From Prosapia bicincta (lineage: Eukaryota; Arthropoda; Insecta; Hemiptera; Cercopidae), in contig JBAIZL010000005.1 of the NCBI GenBank assembly GCA_036971475.1, positions 176,804,386 to 176,868,385 of the forward strand: 64,000 bases of DNA. Direction: 5' to 3'. The translations under genes and the position numbers were made by a program. The notes beneath the pieces are model-generated. The model was not told the DNA's origin, made no database searches, and worked only from the letters and a program-made list of their open reading frames with translations. Each line of letters begins with the position of its first letter. Position 1 is the stretch's first letter. Of this stretch, positions 36,606 to 47,535 are shown in pieces.

Positions 36606-37439
36606 TGGTCAGGTAGTCATCTACATTATTTGTCGTGTAAAAGAATTTGGATAGAAAGATGAAAGCGTTTATTGGTTTAAGGAATTCTAAATATTCATAA
36701 TTTTATTTAATGTACGATATATGAAATGACGATTTTGTGTTAGCAGAAAGATATAGAATTATGTTTTTCAATTATTTAAATTAGTAGTTATTTCCTCTTT
36801 TTCTAAAAGATTTTAAAACTTTTTTTTTGTGCCGGGTTAGTTTAAGGCTACTGGCGTCCCACGTTAGATATAGAAACTTTTTCAGGTTTTAATTAAGAAG
36901 CTTTATTTCTTTTTATACAAAGCAACTAAGAAAACATTAAGCCTCTCCCTGGAATTATGAAGTAATATCACCCGTCTCGACCTTATCAGACAATGATGTG
37001 GAGTTTAACATCACATAAAACTAATTAACTGAATATTCAGAGTAAAACTAACAGGTTTACAAATATATTACTTGTGTTATGGCCTAAAGGGTAAATAATG
37101 TGCGTATCTATAACAATGAGGATTGGAATGTGTCTAATAAATAAAAAATAAGTAAACAACATTCTTTTCTCAGTAACAGATCAAAATCATCGCAATAATT
37201 AAGTATAGCAAATTGTAATTGGCGTATAAAGAGACAACTGAGAAAACTGAATTTAAGAATTGCTCAAATGTCTTTGATGTAGTGTGCGCAATTTTGAGGT
37301 AGCCTATGGCCCTAATCTACATGATTTTCGCATATTTATTGTCCAATCACTATTAGACCCATGTGTTAATATGTATGATTACTAAGAATATTATTGAATT
37401 TTACTTCATAACTATTATAAATATTACTTACTTCATAAA

Positions 37440-37715
37440 TAATTATTTGTATTATTATTTATTATGATGGGCAAACTCATGTCGTACTTCAGCGTACCTC
37501 ATGTTTGAGATAAATAAACATTGGCAGCAAGTTCACGTTTTATATATCCCATTGTTATCACGTGAGCGGGACTATTATTACCACTCTAACCACCCACTAT
37601 TACCCTAGGTTTAAACAGATACTCATTTCCACTGACTGAGTATACTAGAGGGCTGAAACCCCTACTTGGAATCAAACCCAGAAACAATATACTAGTAGTC
37701 AAGTTCTGTACCCAC
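37440..37715 (-). mobile_element. Probable tRNA-derived SINE, copy 2
   Basis: Duplicate of 12,118-12,395. It is almost identical to copy 1 over more than 400 bases reaching into the Penelope terminus. The B-box-like CTGGGTTTGATTCC is intact. Confidence 0.4.
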
Positions 37716-38116
37716 TTTAATTTGTTATTATTTCTGTATAAAAGAACAAATACAAATACATTCTAAATTTGATACTATATTCAATGTCTGTAACGTTTCA
37801 GCAACAAAATAAACTTGGCAAATTGTATAAATTTAGCAAAAATTCTATTTCTAATTAAACATATGTTTTTTTATCTTGCCTTATTGTATTATTCATTCCT
37901 TGTGATGTTGGTACTGTTTATCAATGAAACGTTTTGAATATGAGTTAATAAATATTCTTGTATTTAAACAGCATATGTTGTTTTACATTATTAAACAAAA
38001 ATACATATTTTATATTTATATAAGATTACCCTTACAGGGTTATATATAAAGTGTTGTGCAATTAATGTAAGTGTTATAATTATAGGTTAGATTTGAGACT
38101 TACTTAATAATAAAAT

Positions 38117-38380
38117 CGAATTTACTCGAAAATGAAATTGAAGCAAATAAAAAAAATAATTTTCTATATTTAACAATATTAAGAAAAAATGAATCATTTG
38201 AATATATGATATACAGTAAACCAACTTTAAAGAAACCAAATTATACCAAATAATTCTAATCATCCATATAACCAAAAAATGGCTGCTTTATATAACTTAT
38301 TATATAGAAAGCATAAAATCCCCATAAATTAAGAAAATAAAATACGAGAAAAAAACGTAATTTATCAAATTGCAATAAAA
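38117..38380 (+). pseudogene. Penelope reverse transcriptase fragment, copy 2
   Basis: Contains the same peptides as at 12,790-13,060 (LTILRKNESFEYMIYSKPT, frameshift, NHPYNQKMAA). The open frames on the opposite strand here are shadows of this region. Confidence 0.8.
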
Positions 38381-38599
38381 AACTGTTATAAAATGTAATC
38401 TGTTGACAAAATTAATTATAACATTTTTAATAACAACATAATAATTTAATTTACAAAAATAATAATAATTCAATATGGACTTCATTTTTATTTATAGGCC
38501 ATGAAATAAAAAATACTAATAAGCTATTTAAAAATATAAATATCAAAATTGCATACACAACTAATAATAAACTTAATAAATGAGAAAAATAAAACAAAT

Positions 38600-38890
38600 A
38601 ATAAGCATGAAAAAGGTGGTGTTTATAACTTAGATTGCGAAAAATGTAATAAAACTTATATAGGTCAAACCAAGAAAAATTAACAGAAATATATAAAGAA
38701 CATTTGAATGTTTATAAAAATCGAGAAACATATAAATCAAATTTTGCAAACCATTGTATTATTAACAAGTACCAATTTCCAAATATTGAAAATATGAAAC
38801 CCATAAAAGAAAAATAATAAAGGATTAGGAATTGATATATATGATCCATATGAAGCATTCGAAATATATAAAAACAGTAATAATAACAAT
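38600..38890 (+). pseudogene. GIY-YIG endonuclease fragment, copy 2
   Basis: Reads GGVYNLDCEKCNKTYIGQTK, then the same frameshift as copy 1 and KEHLNVYKNRETYKSNFAN. The differences V/I and D/E are conservative. It is nonfunctional. Confidence 0.85.
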
Positions 38891-39048
38891 CTAGTAATAG
38901 AAAAAATACAAATACATTCTAAATTTGATACTATATGCAATGTCTATAAAGTTACAGCAACAAAATAAACTTGGCAAATTTATAAAATTAGCAACAATTT
39001 TATTTCTTATTTAACATATGTTTTATATCTTGCATTATTGTATTATTC

Positions 39049-39096
39049 GTTTCTGATGATGTTGGTACTGTTTATCAACGAAAAGGTTTGAATATA
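39049..39096 (+). ncRNA. Hammerhead-ribozyme-like core, copy 2
   Basis: CTGATGA at 39,053-39,059, then GTTGG...TCAAC able to form a five-pair stem II (one G-U pair), then GAAA at 39,080-39,083. The AAGCTT that follows in the other copies is AAGGTT here. Stem I would rest on weak TTT/GAA pairs. Confidence 0.5.
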
Positions 39097-40755
39097 AATT
39101 AATAAATATTCTTGTATTTGAATAGCCCATGTTGTTATATATAAATTTCAGTAAATTATAATTTTGTATGAAAACGTTTTCATGGCAGGCATCTATTTTT
39201 ACGTTTAGAAAACTAAATCGAGGTTAAATATTATAATGTTGGTTAGCCTATTATGTGATTTAGGTTGATAATTCCTTCGGAAATTAATTAATTTTTTTTG
39301 TGAAATAAAAGTCGGTTTATGTAATATATCTTTCTTTATAAAATAGAGAGCATGGTTATGTGGTCTACATTCTGATAGTCTATTTCTCCACGTCTATATG
39401 CTCAGTAAATTTGATGCGAGTTTTGTCCAATTAATGGTGTTTAGTCATAGGCCGGACGTGGACTAATTAAACCGTGTTATCCTGGAGCGTTCCAGCCTTG
39501 TTAAGGAAGAATTTAATCACCAGTTGGAAGAGATTTGTCCGCCCCGTTTGTTCCCAAAGGCATAATTAACCTTTGAATTTGGCTTTTACTTTACAAGCCC
39601 CCCCAACGGTATATTAACGTTGCAAATCTCTGTGAACATTATTTTAGTTTTATATACAATGAGGAATAATTAAATACCTGTTCTAACGTTTAGTTGGTTC
39701 ATATTGAGGTCATCATAAGAATTTTATAATTAAAAGTATTTAATGGAACGATCTGGTAAAAGCATTATCATTTTTATATGACTTTGTAGAACGTCAATTT
39801 ATTTTGTAGAGCATCTCTGTTTCTATTATGTAATCAGCTAAACATGAGGCGATGTCATTATTAACAGAGTTTAAAAGTTCCTTAAATCTATGTTGTAAAC
39901 TGCAACTTGCCAAAACACGGTTTATTGACTTTCAAATTAGTTTGTGTATTTCTAGTACTTTAGGTTTATTTGATTTGTTTGTGTTGTATTTTATGTTGTA
40001 TTGAAGTTGGCAGTATGATTTAAATGCTCAACTACGACTTGTTTTCGAGAGTTTAGGAACTTATTATTTGAGGTCTTTTAATATTGTATAATTGTTATGA
40101 ATTTATTTTTCCCTTGGTGTGTGGTTTTTGTTCATTGTTTATATTTTGTGCGATAATTTGTCTATCATTACATTTCGCTAATAATTTATGTGTTTTGGCT
40201 GTTTTATATATAATTGTGTGTACCTACAAGAATAGGTATTTATTCTTGATTTTTGTTTGAACATTAATACTAAAAAGTTCGTCTTTTATTGACAAGCTGA
40301 AAATACATTTGTGTACTTGAAGAAATGTACACCTAAATGGAATGAGTTTATATGAAGATATAACTATATGAAGTTATATTCTGCAATGCATAAAAACATA
40401 TAAAATACAATAAAAATATTAGAACTTTTGGCAAAAAAGAAGTCAACATAACACTATAGGAATGCAAAAATGTAGATATATTTATAAAGTTTCTTTATTT
40501 CGAATAAGATACAGCTAACATTTACTGTGCGAAACTAAATTATTTACAATTTACATGACGTAGAAAACTACAGCATCTTGTAGCTCATTATGACGACAAG
40601 TTTTTTAAAACATTTTATTAAATATCATTGCAGCACCTTTTTGTTTCAATACATTTATTGCTATACAATGGTTTGAGTCCATTAGCAAACTATTCGACAC
40701 TACTGCTCCCTCGCTATACGTGTGTATCCTTAAATGTCCTAATCAGAGTCGACCT

Positions 40756-40903
40756 TCAGACAAGTTCTCTGGTGGTGCCTGTGAGGGGGGCATTGTCTAG
40801 CACCCGTCGCTGTAGCCTCCTCACCAGGGCCTTCATGGCACTGTGCACGTCAATGTTGTCAAAACAGAACAACACAGACACGCAGAAGCACTGGACAAAA
40901 TAA
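40756..40903 (-). pseudogene. Secretin-family (class B) GPCR-like terminal exon, open in copy 2
   Basis: The minus strand holds 49 codons ending in a stop at 40,756-40,758. The first part, FVQCFCVSVLFCFDNIDVHS, followed by AMKALVRRLQRRV, fits the class B GPCR TM7/helix-8 signature (FQGFxVxxLYCFxNxEV) at nearly every conserved position. The tail is LDNAPLTGTTRELV. A splice-acceptor-like TATAAATACAG precedes it (phase 2). The base composition is clearly richer in GC than the surroundings. I found no upstream exons with TM1-TM6 in the window, so this is probably a stranded gene fragment, although a live last exon cannot be excluded. Copy 1 has lost most of it. Confidence 0.55.
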
Positions 40904-41410
40904 CTGTATTTATAGGGGTTTCTCAAATAAAAATGTATTGGTGATTTCCCATATAAACAAAGCCACCAACATCATTTGCCGTTTTTATTAAGTTTAGAAA
41001 AAACTTTTTAGATTTTTATTAAAGACTTTAACAAATTTTTGACGATTGCAACCCCATCTCAATCCTCCCTCTTAGATGCGTTGTGAGAGAATGAACAAAA
41101 GTCTATTACCCACAGGAACCTAACACATGATTCGCAAATATCCCCACCATTTTGCGTTCAGGAAAGGCCTTGCGTTGGTGTACAACAGGGCGGGCCTTCC
41201 TACTAGCTTACTCAATGAACATTTTCAAAAAACTAAAATTGTTCATAACAAAGCCGATTTTACATTTACTAAGCAACAAGTATTCATCTAACATACTGTA
41301 TTTCAATCAAAAATGATTCAGCAAGTTACACCTTTTACATCTCCTTTACACCCATTTATGGTATATGATGGCACAGCACTGCCTGGCTCATACCTTTAAT
41401 GCTACCTTGG

Positions 41411-41656
41411 CTACTTCCTCTTTAAGACAATGAAAGTGTCCTCAGAATCGTCATGAATAACAAATTTCCAATCCCTAACACTCACAATTTTTGATTGTAA
41501 TGGATAATTTGATTTCCTGTTCAAACTGTACCGGATAAAATAGAAGGGATTAGGGCGGAGAGTCAATGGGTAAAATGTTTTAGACAAACCTCTTGTAACT
41601 TTACATGTAAGGTTATAGTAATCGTCCGGTGTAACATTACTAGAAATATCTCTCAA
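41411..41656 (-). other. Unidentified conserved open segment, copy 2
   Basis: An 81-codon minus-strand open frame (MRDISSNVTPDDYYNLTCKV ... DDSEDTFIVLKRK). It is the longer version of the segment at 16,758-16,958. The product is unknown to me. It lies about 500 bases upstream, on the same strand, of the GPCR-like exon, but nothing in it resembles a receptor transmembrane helix. Confidence 0.3.
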
Positions 41657-42899
41657 AATATCTCATGGGGGTAAATACAAAATATTGGTATTTAAAAGTT
41701 TATTAAAAACATAAAAGAACTTTATGATCCATGTTTGAATATCTCTTACATTATGTACAGAGTTACTTCTAGTGTAAATAATGAGACATTTTAACAGCCC
41801 TGTATATTATAATACATATTTTGCATTACTCCCCTATGTGTTTTATATTTGTGACATGTTTATTTACTAACGCTTCAGTTATTTTCAACTCAACAAAGTA
41901 AACGTCAATATACGTAATCTAATATTACGTATTTATATATTTCTCAGGCACATACTTTTGCAAAATATATTTTAGCCTTTTTAAACATTACAAATGACAA
42001 AGTTTGATAACAAAGTACTAAAGATAAACTAAATGTACATAATAGCAACGGAATAGAGTGTTTACAGAAAAAGGTACCTCAATATGTCAAAGCTTTATAA
42101 AAAAAAGTTATAGACCATTGAGAATAATGAAATGCACTGATTGAATTCTATTAAACAAGGTTTCTGAACTCTCACTACAACGCAGCATAAAATTATATTC
42201 TCTAGGGTAATTTTGTTTGCATAAAACTTGCTCATAAGCTTGATAGCATCACTTCTTCCTAAAGAGTTTCTTCAACAATGGGTAACACGCAAATTATGAC
42301 TAGATGATTGCAACAAAGTCATATGTAAAAGGTAAATAGCTGACACTTGCTACCATTGTTTATTAACTTTAAAAAAACGTACTCGTAAGCTGACACACAA
42401 TGTTGTTAATTTGCCCATTATATAGCTTCAAATATGATTATTTCATAAACCTTCACAGTAATCAAAATACTAATGCATGTAATTAACTAACGGTTGCGAG
42501 ATGGGACAATAGAATTTCGAAGGTCATCAAGAACAGAGCCGTTTTTTAAAACAGCGATTGACAGTTGAACATTTGAGCAGTTTTTAAATTCAGTTATTTC
42601 TCTCTTGTTTCTTTATAAATCAATTAAAACTCGCTATTGTTAATTGTTGCAATTATTAAGATTTGCAGCTGACTAAAGACTCTCGACTACTTATTTTTTA
42701 ATTATTAGACCTATTCAAATCTTTTCTGTTACAGATAAACACATGGCTTATGCTTAAAACCCCAGCACAAGTAATATATTTGTAAAACTAACAGTTTTAC
42801 ATTGAGTTAGTGGGGGTGATAAGGCCTCTGTGGCAGTGGGCGCCGGGCTCAAGGGGGCCGAAATTGCCCATTAAAATAGAAATAAATTGATTGTATCGT

Positions 42900-43095
42900 C
42901 TTACCTGTCTTAACTTCTGCCCGCCTCACAAGACTGAGACATTCGGAGGCGTGTCGGTCCGTACTAGTCGCTCCGCGTCCGGAAGGTTCGCCTCAAGTAC
43001 GAATGAATGCGGTATAACCGAATACTAGGCTTGGATCGGGCTCGCTCTCGCGTCGTGCCACTTTACTCTGCTCATGCCTTAATAGGCCTATATAA
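42900..43095 (-). promoter_or_regulatory. Candidate minus-strand promoter and 5' exon, copy 2
   Basis: Counterpart of 18,190-18,390. It has the same CpG-containing island and the same donor-like AAGACAG|GTAAG. Its neighbours downstream on that strand are the unidentified open segment and the GPCR-like exon, which would be compatible with one transcription unit. That link is speculation. Confidence 0.3.
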
Positions 43096-43261
43096 TTACA
43101 TATAATGCGTGTTGTATATTCGAAAGCCAGCTTGTTGTCACACAATTTAATCAAATAGATATTTATGTTTTATGCTGTTATTACGTTGAAATAGTTTTTC
43201 GGTTATATATGATATTAATGTAATAGCCTTATTAGTGAAAATAACATATTGTAGTATACAT

Positions 43262-44145
43262 TGTTAATATACAACTGCAAGGTACATATCATTTAAAACC
43301 TAAATTCACAACATAATATTTACAAGTAGATCTTTACCTCCCACATTTGGTTTATTGTCAGCGTAGTCTAGTTAAAATGGGACTCTTCGAGATCGATTTT
43401 TAAGAAGGGAGAATAATACATTACATAAAATGATTCAAATCCTGACTGAAGTAGCAGAAGACCCTCACTGTGTCATCACTGATTTGTATTGATTTTACTA
43501 TTATTGAACATAAACAAGTGTATACATTGTCTTTTTGGAAATCAATTTTGTCATTTTACCGGTTGTAAAGTTTACCTTCCATATGAAATTGTTGAGTTTG
43601 TTTATAATTGAATTAAAAAATATTTTTGTGAATTGTATTTAGAGAGATATTTTTGAATACATATGTACAATGCTGAAAGATATATTTTAATACGCATTTA
43701 GCTTTATTTGTTTTTTAAAAGCTTGAAGGAATGTGTGCTTTCCAATTTCCAGGAAATGACAAAAACATAAGTAACATTATGTAGCGGTGCCGCATTATGA
43801 GTGAAATTATTCAACAAATTTTGAAGTAAGTTTTAGAATACTTGCTCTAAATTCAAATATTCGACAGTTACGGTATATACGAAATGAACAAAAGAAATTA
43901 TACGGAAATAAAGTCCCTTGCACGGATTATGACAAAATTCTAAATGGAAAATGCAAGTGTAAAAGTTGTTTTATTGCTTAGAAGACCTGTAGTAATAAAT
44001 CTTGATGCTATTCCCACATTTATTGCAGTTTATACCGTGAAATTATTCCTTGAGGTAAGGAAACAGTAATAACAATAGGTATAAGGATAAACAACCTGGT
44101 TTTACGTGATTACAGACTTGTACGTTCAAAATGATGTCAATTAGT
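43262..44145 (+). pseudogene. Unidentified protein-gene remnant, lineage II (copy 2)
   Basis: Duplicate of 18,560-19,445. ATCCTGACTGAAGTAGCAGA and the TTTTACTATTATTGA stop are kept, but small deletions (for example around 43,478 and 43,512) shift the frame. The 3' open frame from ATG at about 43,948 to FIAVYTVKLFLEVRKQ and stop is intact. Confidence 0.45.
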
Positions 44146-45182
44146 TTATAGAAATCTTTTTTTAAATAAAGTTCATGATAAATTACAAATAAACTTACCC
44201 TACGGTAAATAATGGCGACATAAGCTATAAGTGAATAATATTTCCAGTTGGTTAATCTTACTTTACATTCAACGTAAATTTCCTCATCTTTCTTGTTTAA
44301 GTTTTACATCTCTACAGATGAGAGCAGAAAAAATTGTCTTGAATGCTTATAAAAGTTTAATTATTTTAAATATTTTATTTTTTTAAAATAAGACAATATG
44401 GTCTAACATATTGAAATCGAATTAAAAAACACGTTTACAAGTAAAAGACTTGGCGGAGTGACAGATACATTTTTTAAGTCGTTTTGATTTTTGTTTATCC
44501 AGTTTCTGTCAACAATAAATACATTTTTAACTATGGGTTCATGGTTACTATGAAGTGAACATTGCTGACGTATGTGAGTAAATTTGTTAATTGCAGCTTT
44601 CAGATATCAATGTAGACAACCCTTCATGAATTATGGTTCAGACACAGATACAAGCCTTCACTTTGAGAATTTCGTCCATTACCTTTGCATTCTCTGTAGC
44701 AAAGAATTTCATATATTACATAATATCGGTAGAGTGGTCATAATTTGAATCATATTTTAAAACAATTTTAATGATGTCTCCCAATAATATCGTCTATCAT
44801 TAAAATTTATAATACTTTGTTGAGATTATGCTATTAGGATAATGGTTAACTTTATTCCTTGTATGTTAAACAAAGTAAACCTAATTATAAAATACATTTC
44901 CCTTATATAATATTAACATTGGTCATCAATATTGTAAACATATAAAATTTAGTTGAACTCTTCTGTCGATAAAAGCAATGTAAATATATATTAATATAAA
45001 ACAGACAGAAATTAATTTCCGGCCCCGCCAGGATGACAAATATCGGAAGGGGAGGCCATTTTGTGCGTTACACGCATAGCCCAGTAAACAATCAGTTACC
45101 ATAAGTGGAAAATTTAGTTGATGCACTTGTTTTTTAACGTACAAATGTTAAGAAACAGTTCGGTAATTATTTTAGAACGCAT

Positions 45183-45186
<4 letters not shown>

Positions 45187-45233
<47 letters not shown>

Positions 45234-45235
45234 AT
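45187..45235. repeat. (TA)n microsatellite
   Basis: TA run with a single TTTA interruption. Counterpart of 20,540-20,584. Confidence 0.95.
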
Positions 45236-45484
45236 TATACTTGTTATTAGTGTGAAAAAGTGCACCAGTAACTAATTTAAATTGTAATTCGTACCACTCG
45301 GTGTCTAAGTATTGGTGGTAAAATGTTACTTTTTCTTGAAATGATTATAAAATTTATTTGACACCTATGAAACAAATTGGCAAATTTCTCACTGAGTTAA
45401 AAAAATTCCGTATTCAACTGCAAACATGTTACTGTTTTCTATATGTCTTTCCTGCTCTCTTTCACCCACGCGCACTTATACACC

Positions 45485-45486
<2 letters not shown>

Positions 45487-45551
<65 letters not shown>

Positions 45552-45600
45552 AAACACATACACAGACACACACACTTAGACTCACAAACACACACACAGA

Positions 45601-45641
<41 letters not shown>

Positions 45642-45680
45642 CGACACACACAGCGACACACACACACACACATTCACACA

Positions 45681-45757
<77 letters not shown>
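45487..45757. repeat. (CA)n compound microsatellite at the right edge of duplicon 2
   Basis: About 270 bases of CA repeat with AAACACA, CAGACACA, GCGACACA and TTCACACT variants. All the Thr/His and Val/Cys frames through it are artefacts. Similarity to copy 1 ends here. Confidence 0.97.
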
Positions 45758-45760
<3 letters not shown>

Positions 45761-46860
45761 GCACGTGAATGTAGGTGCATTTAAGCAGGTCAACTTAAGC
45801 CACATGATCCTGCCCATGGGATGTAAATTATCCCTGTTACCAGTACCAAGGGACCATAACATTGTTTCCTTAGTTCTACCAAATTCTGTCTACTTATCTA
45901 CTTCTTCTGCCTCCTTAACCTTGCTTAAAGCAGTCATAAACTATACCGGTGTTTTACTTTTATTGATAATGCACTGTGTTCTCACACACATTAAAGTAGT
46001 AATGTAATGTCTGTATTATTATATACTCTTCTTAGAATAGAAATTAAAAATTAAAATATTCTGTTTATTATACATTTCAAAATCTAAAATAAACTTATTG
46101 AAGCAAATTTTCATAAGGGATTAGGTTTATAAAATAAAAATCATCACATTATTTGAAATATAAGATACCTAATAGTTGAATAATATTGTTGTAAAATTAT
46201 ACAATATGAATTTAAAAGTTTATTTCACTAAGTCATAATTCAGAGCTGTAATTGCTCAAATTACCTACAAAAAAGGGAATCTTTAGAAAGGAAATTATGT
46301 TTAATGAAATGTAATTGAATTGCGTTTTAAATGATTAATGTGTAATTTAAAATATCGTTTCACAAACGAATAGAGTGATGTATTTGGTAGACATCTCTCC
46401 TAACCCGGCTTGAAAGCACTTCTACTCTAGTTAAGTGATCTTGTATGTGCAATGTTATAATGTATCTATACCCCAGTTCAAGGGTTCAATTTCTCCTATC
46501 CTAAGTCCTAATCGTCCCTTATCCTAATCATTAATCTGGGTGTAACGGGTAAAACATATATCTAGATTCCGCCAGAGGTCAGGTCTATATCCAGTACAAG
46601 GATCTTCACATCTGAATGTATGGTATCCTTATATACTTTACAATGGGATTATTTAATTCTACTTTTGCCCCAATACAACAAACACGTATGTATTGAACCC
46701 AGCATGGAGGTTAACTTCGTCTACTTTGCAAATTATGTGATGTAAAGTAGGAAGGGGAGTGAAAATTAATATGGTTCAGGAAACGTAATTAAAAGTGTTC
46801 GCATTTAAAGCATGAATTCGTTTAAGCCCTAATTTACTGAAAATTTTTACAATGTATGTG
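45758..46860. other. Right flank, noncoding
   Basis: Single-copy sequence with no supported gene. The stretch 46,400-46,760 has a more balanced composition, including GTTCAAGGGTTCAATTTC, which vaguely recalls a pol III B box, but there is not enough to call a SINE. Confidence 0.45.
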
Positions 46861-47535
46861 TAGCGTTTGTATTAGATCCAGTGTCAAGTAAATCGGTTTC
46901 GTAGATAAACTGGCAGCTTTAATTGTAACGCGGGATTAGGTATAAACTTAGAACTGACGTCACCAAACGACTGTAAAGCCTTTCAGCGGTGTGCGCTCGC
47001 TTTACCCTTTATACAGGCTACTCAGTATAGCTTCTGTATTAGAGCCAGTGTCAAGTAAATTGGTTTCGTAGATAAACTGGCAGCTTTAATTGTAACGCGG
47101 GATCAGGTATAAACCTAGAGCTGACGTCACCAAACGACTGTAACCCCATTAAGCGGTGTGTGCTCGCTTTACCCTTTATACAGGCTACTCAGTATAGCTT
47201 CTGTATTAGAGACAGTGTCAAGTAAATTGGTTTCGTAGATAAACTGTGAGCTTTAATTGTAACGCGGAATTAGGTATAAACCTAGAGCTGATGTCACCAA
47301 ACGACTGAAACGCCTTTGATGCGGTGTGTGCTCGCTTTACCCTTTATACAGGCTACTCTCTATAGCTTCTGTATTAGAGCCAGTGTCAAGTAAATTGGTT
47401 TCGTAGATAAACTGTGATCTTTAATTGTAACGCGGAATTAGGTATAAACCTAGAGCTGACGTCACCAAACAACTGTAACGCCTATGATGCGGTGTGTGCT
47501 CGCTTTACCCTTTATACAGGCTACATGCTATAGCG
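46861..47535 (+). repeat. Tandem array of four 167-bp units
   Basis: Units begin TAGCKTYTGTATTAGA at 46,861, 47,028, 47,195 and 47,363, and a fifth start is truncated at 47,531. Each contains CAGTGTCAAGTAAATYGGTT, AACGCGG and CTGACGTCACCAAACGACTG (a CRE-like TGACGTCA), then GTGTGYGCTCGCTTTACCC. The units differ by a few bases. Confidence 0.95.

Larger units (their letters stand above)
37741..39138 (+). mobile_element. Penelope-like retroelement with pseudo-LTRs, copy 2
   Basis: Duplicate of 12,417-13,808. The terminal repeats are at about 37,748-37,985 and 38,904-39,138. It carries the same frameshifts in the RT and nuclease regions as copy 1. The microsatellite that follows it in copy 1 is missing here. 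Confidence 0.85.
28741..45757 (+). repeat. Segmental duplication, copy 2 (about 17.0 kb)
   Basis: Direct duplicate of 3,071-20,952. It has about 90 bases near 30,690-30,790 not found in copy 1, and it lacks the copy-1 segments listed under that entry. Apart from the features listed separately below, its stretches (28,741-29,929; 30,231-34,502; 36,606-37,440; 39,139-40,755; 40,957-41,410; 41,657-42,899; 44,146-45,184) hold nothing I can support as a gene. The CT-rich tract is at 31,838-32,095 and a (TA)n run is at 35,425-35,482. Confidence 0.95.

Noticed and set aside
45358..46007. A 193-codon plus-strand open frame and overlapping frames
   Set aside because: Most of the length is the CA microsatellite; the 3' part after 45,757 has no recognisable domain and no upstream start outside the repeat context.
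46400..46520. tRNA or SINE at GTTCAAGGGTTCAATTTC
   Set aside because: There is no A box at the right distance and no cloverleaf could be drawn.
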